From Toxotes chatareus (taxonomy: Eukaryota; Chordata; Actinopteri; Toxotidae), in assembly GCA_016801885.1 (NCBI GenBank), contig CM028894.1:9307241-9371240 (forward strand): 64,000 nt of DNA, in the 5' to 3' direction. This document shows, one piece after another, positions 1-12,636 of the stretch. The notes beneath the pieces were generated by a model. That model ran no database searches. It was not told the origin of the DNA and saw only the letters and a program-made list of their open reading frames with translations. Numbering within the stretch: the stretch's first letter is position 1; the number at the start of each line of letters is the position of its first letter. The position numbers and the translations under genes are program-made.

Positions 1-603
1 GTCTCAGGTTTCCCCCAGACCAGTGTGTGTGTGTGTATGTGTGTATAAAAGAGACAGAGAGGTAGAGAGACATTATTATCTGTGCTATAGCCTTAGGGTG
101 TAAACATACACAGACACCCCCCGTCCACATACACATACATTTACACTGGAGTGCCGCTGGGCTCTGGGCCTGACCCTGTTGTGTTAACCCAATAGCATAG
201 CTCCAATAAAACTGATTAGAGAAGTCTTCCCCTGCTGCTCCCAGGCCCTGCTGCTGGACTAATGGCACAAGTGGGCCTCTTAAACTTTCTATAACATCTG
301 TGCCAGTATTGAACCATGAGGACAGATGGATCACCAGGGCCAAGAGAATGCCACCGAAGACCGAAGTCAGACAGGGAAAGATAAGACAGATAGATAAATG
401 GAGCGATAGATAGACAGACACAGTAGAAAAATAGATCAATAGATTTGTCCTTTTTCTATTTTCATTTCTCCACTTGAATGCAGTGCACATCATCCTCTCC
501 TCCACTCCATGCTGCAGAGTTCAGGAAGGTCAAGCTAGCTGTTCCTCCATTGTCCAGGTGCTTAACAGGATTACAGAGGGGCACAGTACCAGTCTCTTCC
601 ACG

Positions 604-629
604 CACACACACACACACACACACACACC
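604..629. repeat. (CA)n microsatellite
   Basis: About 13 uninterrupted CA units. Confidence 0.95.
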
Positions 630-2036
630 ATGATCATCATGCAGATACTGTGCTATTGGGTTGCTCAATATACTGTAGACTATATATACTATATACATAC
701 TGGAAGAAATGAGATGTCAGGACTAAAGAAACCACTAAAAACATGTTAAGGTGTGTAACTTTGTGTAACTTTAAGAACACATCAAGGAAACCATAGTTCA
801 GATTGGTGATCTAATGTCCAGTGTGAGCTCTAGTCATACCCCTCACATGAATGCATGAACCCCTTCTCTTCTTTCTTTCTTTTCTATGACCAGGAAGTAA
901 TAGAATTATTTTTATTTCATAAAGTCTGCTTTTCTGTCTTTCACTTGCATATCCATCCTCTGTGGTGCACAGCCTTTTGATTTTTATCAGCGCACCAGCT
1001 GGGTTTAAAAGGGCTTCCCCGTTGTGAATTAATGTGGCCTTAATCTGGGCCCCCGCACACGGTGATAAAGCGGTGTGAGAGACAGATCGCGTTCGGTCAG
1101 AGGACACAGGATTAGTCATACGCCGCTGAGCCCAAAGTGGAGCCCGCAATGTCGCGTGCTGACTCACTTCCTGCTTCCAGCTGTTGGTTCCCATTTTCCT
1201 GTCTAATCCCGACTACAGGACGAGCGACTGCCTGTCAGGAAGATAAGGAAGTTTTCATTGTATCCCTGATCCTCCTTAAGTCTGTATATTGCTTCTTATG
1301 TCAGTGTACCAGCCTGTGGTCAGAACAGGAAGGCGCACGGAACAATGCCTCCATCTGGAAAGAAAAAAAGCACAAAAAGAACACATGTTGAGGTGCGATC
1401 CTGCAGAGAAGTGTAGCTTGAGTTTTTTTTCTTGTAACCAGACTTTTTTGGTTGCAGGAGGAATTCTAACCATGAACCAGAAGGTGAGAAATCTGGCATC
1501 TGCTCATCCATAGACACAAAAATGTTTTGCTGACATCCATTCCTTTACATGGCAAGAGAAGCCTATAGTGAGTCTACAAATGAATGCTTTGTGAACACTA
1601 CATTGCATCCATGACAACAGGGGCCTGAGCCCATGAAGTGAACAAGCACACAGTATTGATTTGGGACCCTCTGCGGCTTAGGGTGTGGCTGGTTAACTGG
1701 AAACATTTGGCCTTGCAGTCAATATGCCCAATAAAGTGCAGATTGTAGAACATACAGTAATTTGGCAAATACCACAGAGCACAGATCTATATTGGGCAAA
1801 TCTATATAGCAGGTCAGCGGGGGATTTCTATTACACAAACATAACTAAGTCCTTTAATTGTTGGTTGAGTTCTTTAATCACAGTGGGACTTATCCCCAGT
1901 GACATGCATACAGTAGGTTCATTACTGCAGTTTTACATTTCCACTGTGTAATACTTTATAAATAAACTTTATAAACTGTTACAATGCCATGATAATGTGT
2001 TCCTTTCTGATACGATATTCCCTAAATTTACTATCA

Positions 2037-2246
2037 TCAGAAGTCGACTGTTCCTTCAGATTGTAAGAGCATACAGCGTTTCATCTCCAGGAGCATGCTG
2101 TAGCACTTAGTCCTCTTGTGTAGCTGTTCATTTGAAATCTTCTCTGACCAGAAGATGCAGCAGATTTTCCTGAGGCATCCAATGTGGAAGGCATCAATCT
2201 CTTTCATGTCACCTGTTGTCATTCGCCCATCTATCCCACAGTGCAT
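2037..2246 (-). mobile_element. Degraded non-LTR retrotransposon (LINE) ORF2 fragment
   Basis: The minus frame reads MTTGDMKEIDAFHIGCLRKI, then CCIFWSEKISNEQLHKRTKC. The pattern (E/K)xxAFHxxCLRxI...IxW...ISNEELxxRT is the C-terminal region of LINE reverse-transcriptase proteins widespread in fish and invertebrates. Only about 60 residues survive, so it is a dead 5'-truncated copy. The clade (RTE-like or other) is not certain. Confidence 0.6.
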
Positions 2247-4574
2247 TTTATTTTATTTGGTTGCATCTGCTGCAGAGCCACAGGGCTTCTGGGTCTACAA
2301 ATGTTCCCTGTTGCTGTGCTTTCTTTTAGTGCTCAAAATACTGCCAGATATTTTGAGAGAGAATGTTTTTGTCTCCAAAATGATCCACACACAAATAAAT
2401 GTGATTGATTGCTTGATTGACTGGGCATGCCTTAAGCGCCCTGCTGGTCCCAACCTGTGCCCAAAGTGACCAATAAAAAATTTACTGTCCCCTCGATGGC
2501 TGTACAACAGAGAAAAAAATGACTTTATGAGGAGAACATGACCCATCACAGTCCAATTGAATGGTTTCATTTCATTCTGCAGTAAACAGGATATATTTCT
2601 AACAAAAAACATTCAGATATTAAAATCCAAAATTACTAACATGAAATAGCAAAAAGAAATTTTTAATTTACATGCTTGAGATCATGTTGTCAGATGTGAT
2701 ATGTTTTAAATATTTTATTTTAGGACAAATCCCCCAGATTTCATTTGATGTATAAGAGAAAAACAGTAAGAGGCATGATTTAAAAATCAATTTCAAGCAA
2801 ATAAGCCATAACAGCAAATAAGCAACATCTGTTGTTCTTAAGCAACAAGATCAGCCATCTGTTAACTGATGTATAGCTCATTTCATAGATTATAGACTGG
2901 TTCTACAGTACATGGTTCAAACCAGCCTGAACACAGACGGTTTAGTAAACAGACAAAGCTCTGACACCAGCTTTATGATGACCCCAGAGGTCAAAGGGAT
3001 GTGAGGATCAGATGGCCTCATTCTTTACAATGCTAATGAGTAGTATAGGCAAAGGACCCGCTTTACATAAGTACCAGGTCTGGCAACATACACACCATTT
3101 CTGAATTATTGGTTCCATGAGGATCTTTAATCGACTCCTAACTCATCCCTGACTCCTAGCCCTCACCACCCCACATTAAACCTGATGCTCCATGGTGGAA
3201 TGGTTACAATGACCATCTTTCCTTTGAACTCTCTGGCTCTCTGTCCCCTCAAAGGTTAGCAGCAGTGACAGGCAGCATGCTGTTCGTCAAAGATGGAAAT
3301 TCAAAGTCAAAGCTCACCAAACTTGACATGGGAAATATGCACTGGTTTACTGTGTCCAATGCTCAATTTGATTTCAGTGTAATGAACTGAGTTTGCAGTG
3401 AAATGTTTTAAATATGTTCTTTGGTTCACACAAGAATAGAGCTGCAAGAACATCCACCCACTGGATGTTTACAGCTCTTTTACCTTATAAAATCACTTGT
3501 TTTTCTAATCGAGCAGCAGCCTTGTCAGTTGTTTATGATCCAATATCAAGCCTTTATTTATTTGTTTTATTTTTTCTTATTTATTTTTTTACAACCACCC
3601 TGGACAGGAAAAAAGCACAGGAGGTCACAGTGTAGGTTTTATTGGTACATACCAATGGTGAAAGTCATATTGCTGTCAAAAGCATTTTACAGCACTTTCA
3701 CAGCTTGTTAAAGAAACAGTAGCGTTTCAGAAATGACTGAACTTGTCACACATTCATGAATTAACACAGGCCACATCTGTGTACACTACACGCCTTATGT
3801 CATAATCAAATCAGTCTCATTTAAAAATAGTGGGTGCCAGGCCAGACCTTATATTTTACCCCTCTCTCTCTCTCGACTTGACATCGTGCTGTGGTTGTCA
3901 TAGCAACCATGCAATATGACAGAGCTAATGACAGAGGAGCACTAAGCGGAGATCTGTCACGGAAATGGCAGAGCCATACTATAACGATGTGTGTACCGGT
4001 GTGTGTGTGGGTGTGTGTATATAAAACTAGAAAGTGTGTGTGGGTGCCACTCTATGGTGGGTGCACAGATGAATCACCACACACGTGGATCTACAATTAT
4101 TTTTCCTTATTCTGCTGTGTCCACACAAAAGCCAAATCATTTTAGTCTGATTTGACCTGGGAGTCCTCCTCTCACCACAAACAAAGGGGCAATGTCAAGT
4201 GGGTTTGGAGAGTGTGTCCTGTATTGATGGTAGACAGAAACAAAATAAGTTTTCTGTTTGGTTGTACTTGACTGAAAGTCAGGGTCACAGGAGTAAAAGT
4301 GACCTGCATGAATACATCTTGTGACAATAATATATATTAAAAAAGTGACAATCTTTAAAAAGCTCTTTCAGTTTTCAGTCACCTTAACAGGAGGTTGTGT
4401 TTAGTGGTAGAACATCACATACATGAACACAATGCATGGCGCATTCATTTTCTGATGACTTAGTTTCATTGTATACTGGTAAACTCTGCATGTTGTTGAT
4501 GTCGTTGTATTCATTAAACCAAATTCCCTCTGGTGTCATTACCACTTTTTATTGAGACTTGGACTACGAACAGA
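2247..4574. other. Intergenic, no gene seen
   Basis: AT-rich unique sequence with simple TG repeats near 4000-4040 and an X-box-like motif at 3894-3907. Frames are short and unconvincing. Confidence 0.6.
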
Positions 4575-5275
4575 ACGGTTTAGAGCTGTTGTGGCCAGGA
4601 AAGGAAAGGACCCACACGCAGACACCACTGGATGGACTGATGACTGACAATGTCCTTTCATTCAACACAAAGTCACTGGCAGTCTGTGAAGCCAGGAACA
4701 AAAGCTCAGGAAAAAAAAACCCAAACCCACAAAGGAGATAAACTCATGAACAGTACTCAAATGAAAACTGGGGGATTCCTATTGGGCTAATGAGGCAGAG
4801 AAGAAAAGTCCAAAAGAAAACATGTGGATCAAACACAGGAGACAAAACCAAGAGGCAGCATCACAGATGCAGACTCAGGTATGACAACAGGTTTAAACTA
4901 ACAGGTTCACAGGTACAGACATGACCCCAGGAACAAACTCTGGTACAAACACAGGTAACAACACAGACAAACTGACAAAGAGACAGGGGAGCAATGTAAC
5001 CTGGGGTTAATTGGTGACAGGTGAAACAAATTAGGGCAGGGCAGACAATCAGCAAGGCAGGGAACAAGACATGAAGAAGACTATGAACAAATAAACAAGA
5101 CGTGAGGCTTCAAAATAAAACTAAACTAACTAAAATGAAAAACTAAATGCTAAACCAAACCAGGATCAGACAAACAAGTAACAGGACTTCAAACTAAAAC
5201 AAGAAATACTGCACAAAAACTCAAGAACCAAAAACAAGAGTACATGACTCCAAAAATAAATCAGGACATTAAGGT
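4575..5275. repeat. Interspersed repeat family, copy 1
   Basis: Contains the core AGGTGAAACAAATTAGGGC (5015 on), then GACAATCAGCAAGGCAGG, TTCAAAATAAAAC and many ACAGACA/GGAAC motifs. Longest of the three copies and partly degenerate. No coding capacity. Confidence 0.6.
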
Positions 5276-5699
5276 GCATCAGATCATGTGTTTGGCAAAA
5301 GTTTTCAGATTTGTTTGTTAAATCTGGACCTCTCTTGCCATGAAGAAGCACTTTCTTCTTTGTTGATCTTTAGTGGTCAATTCATCAGAGAGGAGCATAA
5401 GGGCATGTTCAGGTCACCGTGTGTCCCAGTGGGGGTCCTCTTCGGTCAAAAAGATCAAAATGGTTAAGAGGCTTAGTCTCATGAGAGGGAAGCGTCTTCA
5501 GTGGACCCACAATTCCACAAGGTCAGTGAAGTGTCAGGGTTCAAAAGGCACCACTCAACCTTTCATTCTTTCTTTTGCAGCTTTCTTTCTTCTCCTACTA
5601 AACTATGTGAGAAGAATCTCATCAGATGAAATGTTTTAGAAGAAAAGGAGTTCTATTTCTTCAAAAAAAAAAAGTTAAGATTTCAGCCCTGAGGTTCAC

Positions 5700-5701
<2 letters not shown>

Positions 5702-5733
<32 letters not shown>
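5702..5733. repeat. (CA)n microsatellite
   Basis: About 16 uninterrupted CA units. Confidence 0.95.
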
Positions 5734-5737
<4 letters not shown>

Positions 5738-8700
5738 GGGGGTCTTGGGTAAAGCTACCAGAATGGTAAATAGCTCCTGGTCACAGGTCTGGTTCCACAG
5801 CTCTCTGCAGACTCAAACCTCTCATCAACCATCAGTCTTGCTTTTTATTGCTGTGTTTTTCCATTTCACACAACTCTGCTATGTAGGAACAGTGGTGCAA
5901 TGCAGCAAGTTTTCCTTTTCCCTCATGCCTTCTATACAATTCAGTCCAGTACACAAACTCTAAAAATGTGCTGCTAACACATCCAGGCATATATGACATT
6001 GCATTGAATTTTCACAATGCAACTGTAGCACAGTATGTGTCTGTGAATGAATATTTGAACCAGCTCTGACCCCTCTCACCTTTTCATTTCAGATTACAGC
6101 AGGGAGAAATTGCTTTTTGATTGATTTCTGATTCTCATGCTTTTTACATGAGGTTTAACACAGATAAGAGAAACTTATACATAGCAATACCTGCATGAGC
6201 AACATGATGCAGGCAATTAAAAAAGAGATTTAAAAAGTTTGAAGCACCTAGGTTAAAGGTTATAAACTTATTCCAGCCACATTAGTAATTATCTGTGTTA
6301 TTTGTGTGGTTACCTGACCTACAAGGCCATGTTTGGATTTTATGATAATTTGATCTTGGGCTCACAGCATCCATGAGTGTCTTCAAGTGCTGCAAGGGCA
6401 ACCAAGACCACTCAAAGCTTTTAGAGCATGAGGGATAAAAATACGAAGAGCCCTATTAAAGGTCCCAGCATCCAATCATGCCAAACATAGTCATAGCTTG
6501 ATGTAATAGGTCTTAATGGCAGAATATTAGGTGCATTCAACAGGCCACTTCTATGGTCAAGTTTCTTTGCTTCCGCCACCATTACTTTTTCCTCGCTACA
6601 TCTCATTTTCCTAGCTCTTTGAATGTTAGTCAGCCCATTCAGCCATCTATCCAGCTATTGCTTACTCTCACCATTTTCAGGAAACTGTTACAGCATCATA
6701 ACACCTACAATGCAAAGAGAGAAAGAATGGCCACAAATAAAACTGAACTGAAAACCAGTGAATGAAAAGTGACAGTATATCACGTGCACTGTGAGATGTC
6801 ATATGTCACAACACACGATGACGACAATATCATTGCTTTTGATTAAATATTATTTCACTGTCATTCTGACATGAGCACCTGAGCTGTAACCAAATCACAT
6901 CTCATATGCAGTAATGTAATGCTGCTACTGTGGCTTTGCCAAGGATAGAACATATTCACATGGTGTGACTTGCAACACAGATCACCTATAGTCATATATA
7001 GGATAAGAAAGAGTAAGAAGATTTAGAATTGCCAAGCCTGATCTATATCTGTATTTAAACCTTATGGCTCCAAATCTGTGAAAAGTAATTATGCCATTTC
7101 CTATCAACAACACTGTACAATTATCACACCCTGTGCTCTGTATGGTGCTACCCTACATGACTAATATCTGAAAGGGTTACTTTAATAACAAATGATGTGG
7201 CAATTTAAAATCCTGATTTAGACGGACACAGGACCTTATGGTTCACATGATAGCTGGCACAAATGCTGCGTCTGTCAGTGGTGTGTATGGAAGAAAAGTA
7301 TATTTTGGTGAGGAGAGAGAGAGAGAGGAAGGAAAGAAGAGAAAAAAAGTGATGTATAAAAATGAAAAAAAGGAGAGAGACGTTAGGAAAGAAAGATGGA
7401 AAGAGACCAGCAGAAAGTGAGGGGTAAAGGGTGAGAGAGACAGAGTGATGGAAACACCATTGATCAAAGGACAGGGTCGGCGTGCCCCGCTCTGAGTGAG
7501 ACAAATGGCAGTAGCTCTGTCAGTATCTAGTAGAGTATATATATGGTGTGTCTCCCTGTCTATCTGTGACCGTCATGCTCCCCTGCTTCCAATGCATGAC
7601 AATTATCCTGCTCCAGACTGTGTAGACAAAAAAAAAAAACAAGGCTTCATGATACTTACTCCCTGCCATTTTTGCTGCACAAAACGTAAGCTGTCAACAG
7701 TTCTTAGTGCCTACAACACAAAAACTGTTACAACTTTGGTCAAAAATTATATGATATGATTTCAGTAATACACAATGGGGCTGGTCCAATTATCCCCTAC
7801 ACAGTGCCTAATATGGATTTATGTCTCTGGTCAGAAGCCTTTGTGTCCTTTCAGCGGCTTCACAGGTCATAAACCGAGAGTCAGAAAAGGTCAAATGAAC
7901 TCTGAGGCCACCTATGAAACACTCGTCTTTAGGGGTCATTACCTGGAGTGTATGTGCCTTTTTGTGTCCACAGCAGTAACCACCTACGCTACACAAATTA
8001 CACGTATCATATCCCATGAGTTTGAGTGAATTCAAATACTAAGGAATATTTTTGAAAAACATCCTTACTCCCAGTTAACTTAAAAGAAAATGTTTTCACT
8101 TATGACTAATAAGACAAATTATTTGCATTAATAAACAGATGGGTGAAAAGCTCTGGCAGTAATAATAATGAAAAAAAAGGCATATAGGCTTCAAAGGCCA
8201 CATTGCAGGGAATAAGAAATGAGATATTGAATTTTCTCTCCAATGAAGAACAAAGGAGCGTAATAAATGGATTTGTTGTATTATTGAACATGTTTTTCTG
8301 CTTCACTTTATAGGATTTAATGTTTTTCACTTCCAAACTTAGAGCACCCATTTATTCCTCTAATTGGCCAAATAAAATTTGTAGAAGGGAATTTAAGTAG
8401 CAACATAAATTTCAATTACTGATTCCAATTATCTGAAATTAGTTTCACCTCCATCTCACAAACAATGACAAAATAAAACAACCTCCATTAACTTCCACAG
8501 GTCAGCACGCACCCACACAGACATAAACCTTCATATACACATACTTGTACATGCAGAGAAATGCCACAGGAATGAGATAACCTTAGAAATTAAAGTAATT
8601 ACCACAAATATTAAATAATACAAAGTAATCTGTATGCAATCACAAGACTGTTACATCAATTAAACAACACAGAGGGATTCAGAGGGTCGGTTACATTGTT

Positions 8701-9689
8701 TAAGGAGAAAGTAAACTACCCAAACATCATTAAGAGCTGCAATTAACATAATGGTCGGCAACATAATGTGTTAAAGAAATTGACATACACTTATTTGAGA
8801 GTTAGACGAGAGAACTGATACCATTCTCATCTCTGTAGGGTAAATACCACCAGCAGCCTGTTAGCTCAGTACACAGACAGGAAACAGAGAGAAAGAGTTA
8901 GCGTGACTCTGTCCTAACGTAACATTAACGTTTGCTCACACTGTTTGGATATATGGAGAGTACAGCCTGTGTTTTTTTTTCTTCTTTTATTGTCATTTTT
9001 ATGGTGTTGCTTGCTGTCGTTTGGAACACATGTTTTGGATGGATTCCAGTTTTTGCGCTAAGTGGTCTCGAGCTTCTTATCTTACTCTCTGAAAGAATGT
9101 GAATAAGTGTATTTCCCAAAACTATTTCTTTCTGGTATCTGGTTGTGCAGTATAGCGAGATTACATTAGAAAGATCATCTTGAAGAGTAATATCTCATTA
9201 AAGGCTTATTAAACTTGTCTGATTGTATTGAATATACATTCCCTTTGTATAATGACCCAAAATATTAAATTATTTAGCATAGTACAGCTCCTACATACGC
9301 TTCAAAAAGAACTGAGATGAATAATGAGTTAACCAAAACACTGATTTTCAACAAGACATGGCTTTAATTTATTCTTAAATCATTTTTTCATCTTTTCCCT
9401 GCCTCAGGTTAATCTTAAAAGCTCTGCTTTTTGCACCAAAATGTGAAGATTTGGCTGGAAATTCAGCACATTTAGTAATGTTAGCAATTATATGAAAATG
9501 AATTTCTCCCTTCAACACATTTTGACAGCACTTAGTAACCTTCATTCTTTTCCTCAATCACATTAGGATGCATTATTGCAGTATTACAGTGAACAGTGTG
9601 TGTTCAGTCTTATTTCACATATTCAAATCAATGCATGCTTTACAGAGAGCGCCGAAAAACTGTGGGTACCACAGGCTCAGATACCTGTC

Positions 9690-9714
9690 CACACACACAC
9701 ACACACACACACAC
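9690..9714. repeat. (CA)n microsatellite
   Basis: About 12 CA units. Confidence 0.93.
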
Positions 9715-10249
9715 TCACTGATCGATACCACAGCCAGCAGCTGTGTTAAGAGTCTGCAGGTTTAAAGGTAACCTTGTTTGAGGATTTTCCGATGGCGCTG
9801 TAGAGGCTGATAGAGATTTGTGTTATTTGCTTTGCTACATCCTTGCAGAGAGGACCTGCTGACCCTTCTGTTCAGCTGCTGATTATCTTTTCACAGGCAG
9901 AGAAAAATATGTTTCTCATTATAAGCATTGGAGATTGATTGCGGTCTTCTTGCTTCAGCACAGTGTGTCTGATTGGCCTGTGGTGGAGATAATTGCAAGT
10001 CTTGTTGTCTGAGGAACTGGTTCTCATACACAGGCCTGTCAGTCTGGCTGCCCACACCAGAGCCCAGTACTTTCATCAGTCTCAGGGTCTTCAGGTCACT
10101 GTCTAAATCTTCATCACACATACAAATGTGCTTCTCAGAACAACACTTTCTATCTTTAGTGGTTTTCAGTTTTTGATATCACACATTATAGAATAAAAGG
10201 TTGGGCTGTGTGACTCACAAAAAGTTTTTGATCAATACGGCTGCACCAA

Positions 10250-10565
10250 AACACTAATCTTGTCACAGGGGGTCACAGGACCACAAAAAACATAGGGACT
10301 TGACGTGGCACAGACACTGGCAGACTTAGTTATGGACAAAGACATAGACTCAGATACAGACACAGACAAACTGACAAGGGAAACAACGAGACTTAAATAC
10401 ACAAGGCAATTGGCAACAGGTGAAACCAATTAGGGCGAGGCAATAACAAATGGCCTGAAACAAGACAAAGACAGGAAGTAGGACAAGACAAGATACACAA
10501 AGGCTATGATTTCAAAATAAAACAGGAACAATTAACAAAACTTAACAAACTAACTGTCTTGTAAG
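10250..10565. repeat. Interspersed repeat family, copy 2
   Basis: Shares AACAGGTGAAACCAATTAGG, AGACAAAGACAGGAAGTA and ATGATTTCAAAATAAAACAG with copies 1 and 3 in the same order and orientation. Confidence 0.65.
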
Positions 10566-12300
10566 TAAAGCCTTTTAAAACATGTCATAGCTTTCTGGCG
10601 CTGAATTTTTTCCAGGCTGGTTGGTCCAGATGTTATCTCTAATTAACAACTGTTTCTAAAAGCTCCAGACGCACGACAACAGCTTTGTGCCCATCAGCAG
10701 CCAAATATGATCCATCAGCTTTTTGCCATGTCAGATTTTCAGTGGCAAGCTCTACGCTCATATCTTGGTTTTGGCAGATTTCTCCATTATGTGTAAACAA
10801 AAATCCCCAGCTCACAGTATGTGTGATACTGTGTTGGACATGTGTAGCAAGACAAGGCAGGCTGTGAAGCGTGTTAGACTTTGTTTGCTAAGCTCAAATT
10901 TGGGTGTAAAAAATAATTGTATTTTAACATGCTTTCCTTTAAATCTTCTTAACCTCTCAAACGATTTGATGAAAGATAGATCAATAACCAGGTCTCTCTG
11001 TGCCTCTCCACTTTTTCTAACAACTGCTAACAACCATAATTTCTCATTATTGTTAGTTGTACCTCAGCTGTGATTGGGGTCATTCTAAAGGTTAAAGGTC
11101 CCCGAACAACCTTCATATTTTGCTGGAATTTCTGTATCCTTTTAATAACCATATGGGTATCTTTAAAGTCAAGGAGAAACCATGACTAAAGAATGTGCTG
11201 CGATTTAAATTTTAACATGGCTAACACCATAGGCCTGATATACTGAATGAACACAGACCTCTGTTTTATGTACAATGTCATCATTCTGTAAAAGATAAAC
11301 TTTCTCAAACAAGCACAGTATGTCAAGCGAATGCTAAACAGATTATAAAGCAGATCACAAAACCAAGAGCATCATTTCCTGATGAAATATTGCTGAGCTG
11401 TTTCTCTTATGATAATATTAGTCCTCCCTGCTTCTCTTTGGTTCCATCAGTTCTGGAAGAGCTGTTTGCATTAAGACTACAGTAATGTGTCACTGTCTGA
11501 ACTTATTACTCCAAAGCCCCTGTCCTCTGACCTTTGACCTCATCCTGATGTCCCTGCACACACTGGGGTCACGCCCTTTGTCCACAATTGTCACTTCTCT
11601 AACCTTTGCATGGAAAAGAAACCATGTACTGGTCAGAGGAGGCTGACAAGCCCCACTTGTTAACCTTGATTTGTATAGATTCTCTTGTTACGATGAAAAG
11701 TTTTTGTGAGCGATTGAGTGTTCCTTTTGTTCCCCATTTGAAGGGTGTATTTGATTTGATTTGATTTTTTTATTTCAGTTGACTCACAGTGTGGTGCAGC
11801 ATTCTGCTGATCCACTGAGTGAACCTTGTACATTTAAAGGGGTGTGAGAAATGGGTTTAGAAATCAAACCTGACAAAAGGTAGGCTGAAATCAATGGGTA
11901 AGGCCTTACTGTGCAAGGGGTTAATGGTTTGTTGAGACAGGGATTGTACATTTCTGCTTTATGCGATTTACTTGCTGGAAACAGTTGAGAAAGACAGGAG
12001 AGGTGAGACAAAAACACAATGTCATGTGAACCCAATCATGGACTAAACTCAAAAGTTTGAAGCACAACTTTGAGTCTGTGCCTTTGTGAGATGATCCATG
12101 AATGACTGGTGGTGTTTTTGAAGATATCTGTTCCAAAACAAGACATTTTAGTAGAGACTACACTCTTCTCTCAAAAGTAATGGCTAACACAGAACTGGCA
12201 CAACTCATAATTAAATGAAAAGGTCAGATGAATTCAAAATAATTTTTCTAGATTGCTAAATATTGAGATTTTGTGATAAAATTTAGCTTTACCATTCACT

Positions 12301-12636
12301 GGTGTCACGACTGAGCTTGAACTGAACCCAAATGCACCACTCCAAGGTGATAGATCAAATAACAAAGTCTTTAATAAGTAAAGTAACAAAATAAGAATCA
12401 CCCAACAGGGGAAAAAGGCACAAAAACAAAAGGTCATAGGTATAGGATGCAGGTAAGGGGAAACAGGTGGAAACAATTAGGGCGGGGAAGACAATCATAA
12501 CGGCGGGAAACCAGACAAAGGCAGGAAGTAAAATGAGACAAGAAACACAAGGACAATGATTTCAAAATAAAACAGGAAACCACGAGACAACAGACACGAG
12601 ACAAAACATAAGGCATTATTTACGGACCATGACAAC
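12301..12636. repeat. Interspersed repeat family, copy 3 (best ends)
   Basis: Begins near TGTCACGACTGAG and ends near GGACCATGACA, giving short imperfect inverted ends (TGTCA...TGACA). The interior has AACAGGTGGAAACAATTAGG, CAAAGGCAGGAAGTAAAAT and the same TTCAAAATAAAACAGGAA. Looks like a nonautonomous teleost element; the superfamily is not determined. Confidence 0.65.

Larger units (their letters stand above)
5276..10249. other. Intergenic, no gene seen
   Basis: Contains CA microsatellites and an AG-rich patch near 7310-7440; 8100-8800 is very AT-rich with many ATTA/TAAT words. Nothing with coding character. Confidence 0.6.

Noticed and set aside
811..1194. 127-codon minus-strand frame
   Set aside because: No homology or splice pattern recognised; codon use looks random.
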